DNA from: Streptomyces sp. NBRC 109706
GTDB lineage: Bacteria > Actinomycetota > Actinomycetes > Streptomycetales > Streptomycetaceae
NCBI RefSeq assembly: GCF_000974485.1
Contig: NZ_BBOM01000009.1
Location: 434,001 to 498,000 of the forward strand
Reading direction: 5' to 3'
DNA: 64,000 nt
The notes under the pieces are model-generated. The model did not search any database, was not told the DNA's origin, and saw only the letters and a program-made list of their open reading frames with translations. This document shows, piece after piece, positions 45,510 through 53,225 of this stretch. The stretch's first letter is position 1; each line of letters opens with the position of its first letter. Position numbers and translations under genes: made by a program.

Positions 45510-46115
45510 TCAGTGGCCGACCGTGACGCGGACCAGGTCCACGGCGCCGTCGGACGGCCGCCAGGCGCCCAGCACCTGGGCCGGCTGGCCGATCCGCAGC
45601 CGCGACAGATCCGATGTGAGCGCGCCGCCGGCGTAGGAGGCGGTGGTCTCCGGGATGGTCCGGCCCACCAGTGCCTGCTGGCCGTGCGTCAGATGGAGCC
45701 GTTGGCGTTCGATGCCACGGATGGTGGTGTAGAGGTTGACGATGTTGACCCAGACGGCGTCGGCCGCGATGGTGCCGTCCGGCATGGTCACGCCCCTGGC
45801 GTAGAGGCCGTCCCCCACCTCGATGTCCTCGGCGGTGGTGGGTCGGGCCTTCCAGACGCTGGTGGCGTTGGTGAGTTGCAGCCGGTGGGTCTCCCCGTGC
45901 GAGCCGGCGACATGCAGCAGGGAACGTCGGACGGCGCCGACGCGTCCCTCGGCGAAGCTCGCCCGCGAGACGGCGGGGTCGAGCGAGGGGCCGGGCGCGG
46001 CGAACGCGGCGTCGGCGTCCAGGGCGCCGAGCGCGGACGCGCCCACGATGGTGGCGCCGCCCAGCGCGGCGCTGGTCAGGAAGTCGCGGCGGGCGAACCG
46101 GTTCGGTCGGGTCAT
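45510..46115 (-). CDS. Tat-exported hypothetical protein
   Basis: 201 residues. The N-terminus is a clear twin-arginine signal (ARRDFLTSAALGGATIVGAS) with a cleavage-type AFA-AP near residue 40. The mature part (about 160 residues) is beta-rich with no cysteines and no family I recognise; a stretch VWKARPTTAEDIEVGDGLYA resembles small OB/DUF5666-like barrels. It lies between the Cys-rich protein gene and the MauE gene on one strand. Confidence 0.72.
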   Translation of the reverse strand: MTRPNRFARRDFLTSAALGGATIVGASALGALDADAAFAAPGPSLDPAVSRASFAEGRVGAVRRSLLHVAGSHGETHRLQLTNATSVWKARPTTAEDIEVGDGLYARGVTMPDGTIAADAVWVNIVNLYTTIRGIERQRLHLTHGQQALVGRTIPETTASYAGGALTSDLSRLRIGQPAQVLGAWRPSDGAVDLVRVTVGH

Positions 46116-46158
46116 GTGCGGAACTCCTCGCGTCTGCCGGGGTGTGGGGGTGTCCGGG

Positions 46159-46584
46159 TCATTCGGTGATCAGCACCGGCAGTACGCCGGAGTCCAGGCT
46201 GCCGAGCGCGGCGAACGCGGCGGGCGTCAGGTCCAGCACCCGGTTGATCCGGCACTGGCCGCCGCAGCAGGACTGCTCGCCGCAGAAGCTGCGGGTGCGC
46301 GGCCCGCAGTCGGTGATGGTGATGCAGACGTTGGCGCCCGAGCACTGGTGCGTCACGTTCATGACCGATCCACAGCCTCGGCGCGGGATTCCGCCCTCGC
46401 CGCACAGGTCGGGGCGGGTGATGTCCCAGCACGCCTGGGAGGCGTTGGGCCAGGCGCCGTGGAGAGCGGCGGAGCGGCAGTTGCCGCAGGCGCCGCCGCC
46501 CTCGGTGCCGCAGGGGCCCCAGGCGGCGCCGCAGCAGAACCAGGTGGTTTCCCCTGCCCAGAGGGCGTTGGAGGAGCAGGCCAC
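46159..46584 (-). CDS. Cys-rich double-psi beta-barrel (RlpA/expansin-like) protein
   Basis: 141 residues with 16 cysteines. The C-terminal half carries the double-psi-barrel pattern VCITITDCGP and LDLTPAAFAALGSLDSGVLP seen in RlpA, expansin and kiwellin-like proteins, which act on or near cell-wall polysaccharides. The N-terminal half has CC, C-x-x-C and other Cys patterns. I chose the GTG at 46584 because AAAGGGAG lies six bases upstream; the frame is open to a GTG at 46632. Neither start gives a signal peptide, although the disulphide-rich sequence suggests an extracellular protein. The downstream Tat and MauE genes may provide export and oxidation. Confidence 0.72.
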   Translation of the reverse strand: MACSSNALWAGETTWFCCGAAWGPCGTEGGGACGNCRSAALHGAWPNASQACWDITRPDLCGEGGIPRRGCGSVMNVTHQCSGANVCITITDCGPRTRSFCGEQSCCGGQCRINRVLDLTPAAFAALGSLDSGVLPVLITE

Positions 46585-46637
46585 GATGAACTCCCTTTCG
46601 TCGGGGGTGCGTTCGCTCGATTTGATATGCACATGAC

Positions 46638-46649
46638 ATGCACGTGCAT
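46638..46649. promoter_or_regulatory. Palindromic element upstream of the Cys-rich protein gene
   Basis: ATGCACGTGCAT is a perfect 12-base palindrome, flanked on each side by further GCATAT/ATATGC sequence. It lies 54 bases before the GTG at 46584. The rest of the 451-base gap (46585-47035) holds no gene I can support. Confidence 0.45.
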
Positions 46650-47035
46650 ATGCTCGCGCGAGTGTCGGGGATCGTGCGAAGGGTGCGGGTGCGGAGGGTT
46701 ACGCCGGGGGGCGGCGTCGTCGCCGTGATGCCATGCGCGGTGTGGGGGTGGGGGGTCCAGAGCGGTGCTGGCGGAGCGGCGACCGTCGCCCATAGTGCTC
46801 CTCCGTACCCGTGCGGCGCCAGAGGGCCGACCGACCGTCATTGGTGCGGTATATGGCGGGTTCTCCATGGAAGACGGGGCATTTTCGGCCATGGGCGCGC
46901 GGTCGGGGAAGCGGAGCTTCCGCTCGTGTTCCTCCGGTGAACCGGTCGGACGCGTCAGGGCGCATGACCTACCGCGATCCGGGGGACAGTGATCAGCAGG
47001 ACCGGTCGTACCCGGCAGCGGTGAGGAGTTCCGTC

Positions 47036-47308
47036 ATGGACCAGACGCTGGACAACAGACTGGACAACCGACTGGACAGGAAGACCACGCGACGCACCAG
47101 GGTGCTGTTCGCGGCGACGGTCGCGTGCGCCATGGCCCTGTCCCCCGTCTTCTTCCTGCACGAGTTGCTCGTCGGCGCTCTGGGGCTGGTCGTCACCGGC
47201 CTGGTCACCAGGGACCGCGAGGGCGCGGTGGCCAGGACGGCCACGGTCATCTTCGCCGGCCTGCTCGCCGGAAGCCTCCCCTATCTCCTGGTGGCGGCGG
47301 CGAGTTAG
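47036..47308 (+). CDS. Small two-helix membrane protein
   Basis: 90 residues. A polar start with a short repeat (LDNRLDNRLDR) is followed by two hydrophobic segments (VLFAATVACAMALSPVFFLH with ELLVGALGLVVTGLV, and ATVIFAGLLAGSLPYLLVAA). The ATG at 47036 has GAGGAG seven bases upstream. Family unknown. It converges on the HxlR regulator gene. Confidence 0.65.
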   Translation: MDQTLDNRLDNRLDRKTTRRTRVLFAATVACAMALSPVFFLHELLVGALGLVVTGLVTRDREGAVARTATVIFAGLLAGSLPYLLVAAAS

Positions 47309-47332
47309 CCGCTCACGGCGTCGCGCCGAGCG

Positions 47333-47758
47333 CTACGCGCTGAGGGGTCGGGGGCGGCTGTCCGTTCGTCGGTCGTAGCTGGCTCGGGCGGCGCGTATCT
47401 CGTCGATGTTGGCGGTGCTCCACGCGGCGATGCCGGTCACCAGCTGGGCTATCTCGCGGCCCAGCGCGGTGAGTCGGTACTCCACCCGGGGCGGCACCGT
47501 CGGGAAGACGGTTCGGGTCAGCAGGCCCTCGCGCTCCAGCGCCCGCAGGGTCTGGGTGAGCATCTTCTGGGTCACGCCGTCGAGCCGGCGACGCAGTTCG
47601 TTGAAACGCATGACCCGGCCGTCCGCCAGCGCGACCAGCGCCAGCATGGTCCACTTGCCCGCGATCAGCTCCAGCACGGCGCGCGGGGGGCAGTCGCGCG
47701 AGAAGACGTCGTAGCAGCCGTGTTCGCCGTGTTTCTCGTGATCGAAGCCAGTATCCAT
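47333..47758 (-). CDS. HxlR-family transcriptional regulator
   Basis: 141 residues with the HxlR winged-helix pattern: CPPRAVLELIAGKWTMLALV, RFNELRRRLDGVTQKMLTQT, LRALEREGLLTR and VPPRVEYRLTALG. The Cys in the DCPPR segment is the position used for redox or aldehyde sensing in some relatives. No obvious target gene is divergent; upstream is a repeat region. I chose the ATG at 47758. Confidence 0.88.
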   Translation of the reverse strand: MDTGFDHEKHGEHGCYDVFSRDCPPRAVLELIAGKWTMLALVALADGRVMRFNELRRRLDGVTQKMLTQTLRALEREGLLTRTVFPTVPPRVEYRLTALGREIAQLVTGIAAWSTANIDEIRAARASYDRRTDSRPRPLSA

Positions 47759-47804
47759 GAGGTCCCTGAATACCAGAGAACGGCGCGTATTCCCATGCCA
47801 CGGT

Positions 47805-48495
47805 GCGCTGGCCGCGCCGGCCAGACAGCGACGGCGGGGTGCGCTGGCCGCGCCGGCTGGGCGGGGGCGACGGGGCGCGGAGCGCTGGCCGCGCTGGCTG
47901 GGCGGGAACGGTTGAACGATCCGGGCGGCGCGGGCGGAGCGAGCGGCGCGGGACGCGGAGCGGAACGGAGCGGAGCGGAGCGCTGGCCGCGCCGGGGCAA
48001 GCGCGGGGCGGCCAAAGGCAACCGCGTCGCCGTCCAAGGTCGTTGACCGCACCGGTCTGGCCGGGAACGGTCGAACGGCCCAGGCGGAGGGGCACTGGCC
48101 GCGCCGGGTAAGCACGTAGAGGCGAGCCGGGGCGGGATGGGGCGCGCAGCGCTGGCCGCGCCAGCCGGGCGGGGCGGCGGAAATGGCGGGGCCGCCCGGG
48201 GCCGTTGGCCGCGCCGGCCGGACCGGAACGGGCGAACGGGCCGAGCGGCGCGGCGCGCTGGCCACGCCGGCTGAGCCGTCAACGGCAACGGCGGGCCGGG
48301 CGAGCGCGGGGTGGCAAGAGGCAACCGCGTTGCCGTCCAGAGTCGTTGGCCGCGCTGGCCGGGCCGAGCACACCGCCAGGTTCCCAGACAGCAACGGATG
48401 GGCCGTCCAGTGCTGTTGGCCGTGCCGGCCGCAGCGGCCTTTGCGGAGCACTCGGCAACGGCCCGGCGGCCCGGGGCCGTTGGCCGCGCCGGGCA
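47805..48495. repeat. Interspersed GC-rich repeat array between the HxlR and methyltransferase genes
   Basis: About twelve imperfect copies of the 14-16 base core (G)CGCTGGCCGCGCCGG, or its variant CGTTGGCCGCGCCGG, occur at roughly 47805, 47841, 47882, 47980, 48041, 48091, 48149, 48201, 48255, 48342, 48412 and 48476, spaced 36-98 bases apart. Some copies share a longer context (CAACCGCG, then CCGTCCA, then GTCGTTG). One reading frame crosses on the minus strand, but its product is low-complexity Arg/Pro/Ala and has no homology I recognise. I see no gene in 47759-48528. Confidence 0.75.
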
Positions 48496-48528
48496 GGCGG
48501 GGGTGGGCGGGCGGGCGGGGGCGGGGGG

Positions 48529-49257
48529 TTAGGGGTGTTGGAAGATGGCGGTCCAGAGGAAGGGGTGGCCGAAGGTGGGGGCGTCTGGTGGTTCTTCGCG
48601 CATGCGGCGGAGTTCGATCTCGGTGAGGTCGGAGAAGATCCACCGCAGTTCTTCGGGGGTGTAGGCGAGGCCGCCGTGGAGGTGGGAGTCCTGGTAGAAG
48701 GCCTCGTCCGGCAGTTCGGAGCCCATCGCGCCGGTGGCGAAGCAGCTGAGGACGAGGTGGCCGCCGGGGGCGAGGACCCGGTCGATCAGGGAGAGATAGC
48801 TGACGCGGCGGTGCGGCGGCAGATGGTGGAAGCAGCCCGAGTCGTGGATCAGGTCGTAGGGGCCGGTGAGTTCGGTCGTGGTGAGGGCGAACGCGTCGCC
48901 GGTGAGGAAGCGCACCTCGGCGCCCTGGGCGGCCGCTCGTTCGCGGGCCCAGGCGATGGCGGTGGGCGAGAGGTCGACGGCGTCCACCGCGCAGCCCCTG
49001 GCGGCCAGGTGGAGCGCGTTGCGTCCGGGACCGCAGCCGAGGTCGAGGGCGCGGCGCGGGGTGATCAGGCCACGGTCGAGCGCGGCGACCAGGTGTTCGT
49101 CCGGCTTGTCGACGAAGAAGGGGACCGGCCGGGAGCGGTCGGTGTAGAAGGTGTCCCACCAGTCGCCGGCGTCGACCGTCCACCGGTTGGCGTCGGGGGT
49201 GAACAGCCCGTCCAGCAGCCTCAGTACATCCTCGACGGTGCGTATGTTGCGGTCCAT
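48529..49257 (-). CDS. Class I SAM-dependent methyltransferase
   Basis: 242 residues. The SAM-binding motif I ALDLGCGPGRNALHLA is near residue 70, followed by VDAVDLSPTAIAWARERA and a motif-II-like YDLIHDSGCFHHLPPH and LAPGGHLVLSCFAT. The family (methyltransferase domain 25 / thiopurine-like) acts on small molecules of unknown identity. The gap to the next gene, 205 bases, holds nothing I can support. Confidence 0.88.
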   Translation of the reverse strand: MDRNIRTVEDVLRLLDGLFTPDANRWTVDAGDWWDTFYTDRSRPVPFFVDKPDEHLVAALDRGLITPRRALDLGCGPGRNALHLAARGCAVDAVDLSPTAIAWARERAAAQGAEVRFLTGDAFALTTTELTGPYDLIHDSGCFHHLPPHRRVSYLSLIDRVLAPGGHLVLSCFATGAMGSELPDEAFYQDSHLHGGLAYTPEELRWIFSDLTEIELRRMREEPPDAPTFGHPFLWTAIFQHP

Positions 49258-49462
49258 CCGAACTCCTCTCGCGCTGCCGGAACGCTAACCAGCGGACGGG
49301 AGAAAGGCCAGTTCAGCGGGGGTGCGGCGGGGCGCCGGGCGGGCGGCTCCCGGGGCTGCGGCGGGCGGGCGGCAGCGGGGGAAGGGGACCGGCCGAAGGG
49401 GCGGTGCGGCCCCCGCCGGGGGGCCGGACGGCGGCTTTCCCGGCGGGGCGAGGCGGCTTGGT

Positions 49463-50338
49463 TCACGAGGTGGGCGCGGGGTGGGCGCGGGGTGGGGTGT
49501 TGGTGCGCATCAGGGTGTCGAGTTCGCCGTATTCATAACCTCGTTCGAGGGATTGGTAGGTGCCCTTGGTGAGGAGTTCGACGGCCGCGCGTTCGGCGAC
49601 GGCGTAGGCGGACTGGGTGAGCCCCGAGCCCACGCTGACCCGGGCGGCGCCGGCGGCGGCCAGTTCCTGGATGGTCGGTGCGCCGGGCCCGGTCAGCACA
49701 TTGACCGGGGCGTCCAGGTTGTCGACCAGGGTGCGGATGATCTCGGGGTCGGTGACGCCGGGCACGAAGACGCCGCTGGCGCCCTCGTCGAGGTAGGCCC
49801 TGGCCCGTTCCAGCGTGGTGTCCAGCAGCGCCCCGCCCTCGCCCGCGCCGCGCAGGAAGACGTCGACGCGCGCGTTGAGGTAGAGCGGGACGCCGACCTC
49901 CTCGGCGGCCCTTCGCGCGGCGGCCACCCGTTCCCGCTGCTCGGCGACCGGGCGCAGGGCCGTGCTGCCGCCGTGGGCGGAGTCCTCCAGGTTGACGCCG
50001 ACCGCGCCGGCCGCCAGCACCTGGCGGATGGTCTCGGCGACGCCGGTCGGGTCGGGCGCGTAGCCGGATTCGATGTCGGCCGTCACGGGGATGTCGACGG
50101 CGGCGGCGACCCGGGCGATCAGGTCGACCGCGAGCGACCTGGCCAGCATGTCGCCGTCCGGGGCGCCGAGGGACCAGGCGACGCCCGAGCTGGTGGTGGC
50201 GATGGCGGCGGCGCCCGCTCTCGCCACCAGTCGAGCGCTGAGCGCGTCCCAGGCGTTGGGCAGGACCAGCGGTTCGGCTCCGTGGTGGAGGCTGTGCAGG
50301 AGTCGGGCCTTGGTGACGCGGTTGGCTGTCTCACTCAT
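49463..50338 (-). CDS. Isocitrate lyase/PEP mutase family protein
   Basis: 291 residues of the ICL/PEPM TIM-barrel superfamily. Metal and substrate segments VLPNAWDALSARLV, VTADIESGY, GVNLEDSAHGG and YLNARVDVF are present, but the isocitrate lyase KKCGH loop is not, which fits the oxaloacetase/carboxyphosphonoenolpyruvate-mutase-like group often annotated only by family. Reaction unknown. Confidence 0.85.
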   Translation of the reverse strand: MSETANRVTKARLLHSLHHGAEPLVLPNAWDALSARLVARAGAAAIATTSSGVAWSLGAPDGDMLARSLAVDLIARVAAAVDIPVTADIESGYAPDPTGVAETIRQVLAAGAVGVNLEDSAHGGSTALRPVAEQRERVAAARRAAEEVGVPLYLNARVDVFLRGAGEGGALLDTTLERARAYLDEGASGVFVPGVTDPEIIRTLVDNLDAPVNVLTGPGAPTIQELAAAGAARVSVGSGLTQSAYAVAERAAVELLTKGTYQSLERGYEYGELDTLMRTNTPPRAHPAPTS

Positions 50339-50399
50339 GGGGCCAGTAGAGCAGTGTGGGACGGGTGGGGCTGGCGGTTTCCGGACGGCGGCGTTCCTG

Positions 50400-50451
50400 T
50401 GGCGCGGGGGCGTCGGTGTGGCGCGCGGGGGCGTCGGTGTGGCGCGCGGTG
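50400..50451. repeat. Short tandem repeat before the Nramp gene
   Basis: Two and a half copies of a roughly 21-base unit (GGCGCGCGGGGGCGTCGGTG and variants). It lies in the spacer between the PEP-mutase-family gene and the divergent transporter gene and is probably not coding. Confidence 0.7.
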
Positions 50452-50487
50452 GCCTGAAAACGGCCGCGGCTGGGCAGGCTCCCGGGC

Positions 50488-51753
50488 GTGGCGACGACGC
50501 ACAGCAAGTCTCAACCTCCCGCCAAACGCTGGCGGTTGATCGGTCCTGGCCTGGTGGTCGCGGTCACCGGGGTGGGGGCCGGGGATCTGGTGGCGACGAT
50601 GGTGGCCGGCAGCCGCTACGGCTACACGCTGCTGTGGGCGGCGGTGGTCGGCTGTCTGATCAAGGTGGCGTTGGCGGAGGCGACGGGCCGTTGGCATCTG
50701 GCCACCGGGCGCACCGTCTTCGACGGCTGGCGGACGATGGGCCGCTGGACCACCTGGTACTTCGGGATCTACATCGTGGTGTGGGGCTTCGTGTACGGGG
50801 CCACGGCGATGTCGGCGAGCGGGCTGCCGCTGGTGGCGCTCTTCCCGGACGGGCCCTCGTTGCGGTTCTGGGGCGCGCTGGCCGGCGTTCTGGGCCTGCT
50901 GTGCGTCTGGTTCAACCGCTATGCGGTGGTGGAGAAGATCATGATGGTCTTCGCCGGGCTGATGTTCGTGGTGGTGGTGGGTCTCGCGGTGCGGGTCGGT
51001 CCGCATCTGGGGGCGTTGGGCGGTGGGCTGTGGCCGACGTTGCCTGACGGTTCGGTGGTGTACACGCTGGGGCTGATCGGCGGGGTCGGCGGCACGATCA
51101 CGCTGGCCGCCTACGGCTACTGGGTGACGGCCAAGGGGTGGCGCGGTCCCGCGTGGCTGCCGATGATGCGGCTTGACAACCGGATCGCGTATCTGACCAC
51201 GGGTGTGTTTGTGATCGCCATGCTGGTGGTGGGCGCCGAGCTGCTGCATTCGATGGATATCGCGCTGACCAGTGGCGATCGGGGGCTGCTGGATCTGGGG
51301 GCGGTGCTGGAGGAGCGCTTCGGGGCGACGACGGCGAACTTCTTCCTGTTCGGTTTCTTTGCCGCTTCGTTCAGTTCGGTGATCGGTGTCTGGCACGGGG
51401 TGAGCCTGCTGTTCACGGACTTCGTGGTGCGCACCCGGCCGGATCGGGCCGGGCGGGTGGCGCTGGAGGGCGACCGGGAGCGGTCGCTGCCGTTCCGGGC
51501 CTATCTGCTGTGGCTGACGTTCCCGCCGATGGGGTTGCTCTTTCTGGATCAGCCGATCGGCCTGGTGATCACCTATGGCGTGTTGGGCGCGTTCTTCATG
51601 CCGTTCCTGGCGCTGACGTTGCTCTGGCTGCTCAACACCGGTCAGGTGCCGTTGCGTTGGCGCAACGGCAGGGTCAGCAATCTGGCGCTGGCCGGGTCGG
51701 GGGTGCTGTTTCTGATCCTGTGTGTGCAGCAGATCCGCGATCTGCCCTGGTGA
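50488..51753 (+). CDS. Nramp-family-like transporter with non-canonical metal motif
   Basis: 421 residues with about eleven membrane segments of the Nramp (LeuT-fold) superfamily. In canonical Mn/Fe transporters helix 1 has DPGN and helix 6 has a Met-Pro-His motif. Here helix 1 reads VTGVGAGDLVATMVAG and the helix-6 region TITLAAYGYWV, so both metal-binding motifs are absent. Related divergent Nramp proteins carry magnesium or other cargo, so the substrate is uncertain. The GTG start at 50488 lacks a strong ribosome binding site. Confidence 0.82.
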   Translation: MATTHSKSQPPAKRWRLIGPGLVVAVTGVGAGDLVATMVAGSRYGYTLLWAAVVGCLIKVALAEATGRWHLATGRTVFDGWRTMGRWTTWYFGIYIVVWGFVYGATAMSASGLPLVALFPDGPSLRFWGALAGVLGLLCVWFNRYAVVEKIMMVFAGLMFVVVVGLAVRVGPHLGALGGGLWPTLPDGSVVYTLGLIGGVGGTITLAAYGYWVTAKGWRGPAWLPMMRLDNRIAYLTTGVFVIAMLVVGAELLHSMDIALTSGDRGLLDLGAVLEERFGATTANFFLFGFFAASFSSVIGVWHGVSLLFTDFVVRTRPDRAGRVALEGDRERSLPFRAYLLWLTFPPMGLLFLDQPIGLVITYGVLGAFFMPFLALTLLWLLNTGQVPLRWRNGRVSNLALAGSGVLFLILCVQQIRDLPW

Positions 51754-51820
51754 CGGAGGCGGCGGCCATGCCGTGCGACCGGACCGGTGACAGCGCCGGA
51801 GCGGGGCGCAGAATGGGGGC

Positions 51821-53056
51821 ATGACCTTCCATGTCGACTCCGAGACCGGCCGGCTGCGCCGAGTGATCCTCCATCGCCCCGGTCTCGAACTCAAGCGCCT
51901 GACGCCCACCAACAAGGACGAGTTGCTCTTCGACGATGTGCTGTGGGTGCGGCGCGCCCAGCAGGAGCACGACATCTTCGCCGAGTTGCTCCGCAGCCGG
52001 GGCGTCGAGGTCCGGCTGCTCGGCGATCTGCTGACCGAGAGCCTGGACGTTCCCCAGGCCCGTGCCCTGGTGCTCGACCGGGTCTTCGACGAGCGGGAGT
52101 ACGGGCCGCTGGCCACCGCCCCGCTGCGGGAGATCTTCGAGGGGCTGCCGGGTGCCGAGCTGGCCGAGGCGCTGATCGGCGGGATGACCAAGCGGGAGTT
52201 CCTGGAGCGCTATCCGGCGCCGGCCTCGGTGCGGCTGCATGTGATGGAGCCGGACGACTTCCTGTTGCACCCGCTGCCCAACCACCTCTTCACCCGGGAC
52301 ACCTCGGCCTGGGTCTACGACGGGGTGGCGATCAACGCGATGCGCTGGCCGGCGCGGCAGCGGGAGAGCGTGCACTTCGAGGCGATCTACCGCTACCATC
52401 CGCTCTTCGCCGGGGCGACCGGGGGCCCGTTCCACTACTGGTCGGCGCCGCACGGCGCGCATCCGTCGACCATCGAGGGCGGCGACGTGCTGGTGATCGG
52501 CCGGGGCGCGGTGCTGGTGGGGATGAGCGAGCGGACCACCCCGCAGGCGGTCGAGCAGCTGGCCAGGCGGCTGTTCGCGGCCGGTTCGGCGCGCACCATA
52601 GTGGCGCTCGACATGCCCAAGCGGCGGGCCTTCATGCATCTGGACACGGTGCTGACCATGGTGGACGGGGAGACGTTCACCCAGTACGCGGGGCTTGGCA
52701 TGCTGCGTTCCTACACCATCGAACCGGGCGTGGGCGGACGGGAGTTGACGGTCACCGACCATCCGCCGGAGCATATGCACCGGGCCATCGCGGAGGCGCT
52801 GGGCCTGGGCGCGATCCGGGTGCTGACCGCGACCCAGGATCCGCACGCGGCGGAGCGCGAGCAGTGGGACGACGGCTGCAACGTGCTGGCGGTCGAGCCG
52901 GGCGTGGTGGTGGCCTACGAGCGGACCGTGACCTCCAACACCGAGCTGCGGCGCAACGGCGTGGAGGTGCTGGAGATCCCGGGCAGCGAGCTGGGGCGCG
53001 GCCGGGGCGGCCCGCGCTGTATGAGCTGTCCGATCGAGCGCGATCCCGTGTCCTGA
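51821..53056 (+). CDS. arcA: Arginine deiminase
   Basis: 411 residues, normal length. It hydrolyses arginine to citrulline and ammonia. Catalytic segments: LFTRDTSAW (Asp), IEGGDVLVIG (Glu), AFMHLDTVLTM (His) and the nucleophile Cys in GRGGPRCMSCPI at the C-terminus. The ATG has GGGGG upstream. It is followed after a terminator by an ornithine carbamoyltransferase gene, so the first two steps of the arginine deiminase route are side by side; no carbamate kinase gene is in the window. Confidence 0.95.
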   Translation: MTFHVDSETGRLRRVILHRPGLELKRLTPTNKDELLFDDVLWVRRAQQEHDIFAELLRSRGVEVRLLGDLLTESLDVPQARALVLDRVFDEREYGPLATAPLREIFEGLPGAELAEALIGGMTKREFLERYPAPASVRLHVMEPDDFLLHPLPNHLFTRDTSAWVYDGVAINAMRWPARQRESVHFEAIYRYHPLFAGATGGPFHYWSAPHGAHPSTIEGGDVLVIGRGAVLVGMSERTTPQAVEQLARRLFAAGSARTIVALDMPKRRAFMHLDTVLTMVDGETFTQYAGLGMLRSYTIEPGVGGRELTVTDHPPEHMHRAIAEALGLGAIRVLTATQDPHAAEREQWDDGCNVLAVEPGVVVAYERTVTSNTELRRNGVEVLEIPGSELGRGRGGPRCMSCPIERDPVS

Positions 53057-53082
53057 GCCGCGGACGGGTCCTGTCCGAGCCG

Positions 53083-53120
53083 CCACCGCCCGGCGTCGCC
53101 TCGTCGACGCCGGGCGGTGG
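53083..53120. terminator. Hairpin after arcA
   Basis: A perfect 16-base stem CCACCGCCCGGCGTCG / CGACGCCGGGCGGTGG with a six-base loop, 27 bases beyond the arcA stop. It suggests that arcA and argF are separate transcripts. Confidence 0.8.
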
Positions 53121-53132
53121 GACACCCGGGGG

Positions 53133-53152
53133 CATTGCATAACCATAAGATG
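53133..53152 (+). promoter_or_regulatory. ARG-box-like element upstream of argF
   Basis: CATTGCATAACCATAAGATG matches about 12 of 20 positions of the Streptomyces ARG box consensus as I recall it (CCATGCATGCCCATTGCATA). It is in a clearly AT-richer pocket 74 bases before the start, so it may be an ArgR site; the match is moderate. Confidence 0.35.
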
Positions 53153-53225
53153 CGACGTATATGATTGCGCCCGCATCGGGACAACCTCGACGCTCAGCAG
53201 CGAGCACAGATCGGAGTCCTCGTCC

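Noticed and set aside
46159..46584. Cys-rich protein as a methylamine dehydrogenase light chain (MauA), because MauE is nearby
   Set aside because: The Cys and Trp spacing does not match MauA, and the C-terminal half fits a double-psi beta-barrel instead.
46638..46940. Possible small gene in the gap before the two-helix membrane protein
   Set aside because: No ribosome binding site, biased low-complexity composition, and overlapping frames equally open on both strands.
47805..48495. CRISPR array
   Set aside because: The repeat core is short and degenerate, spacers vary from about 20 to over 80 bases, and no cas gene is nearby.
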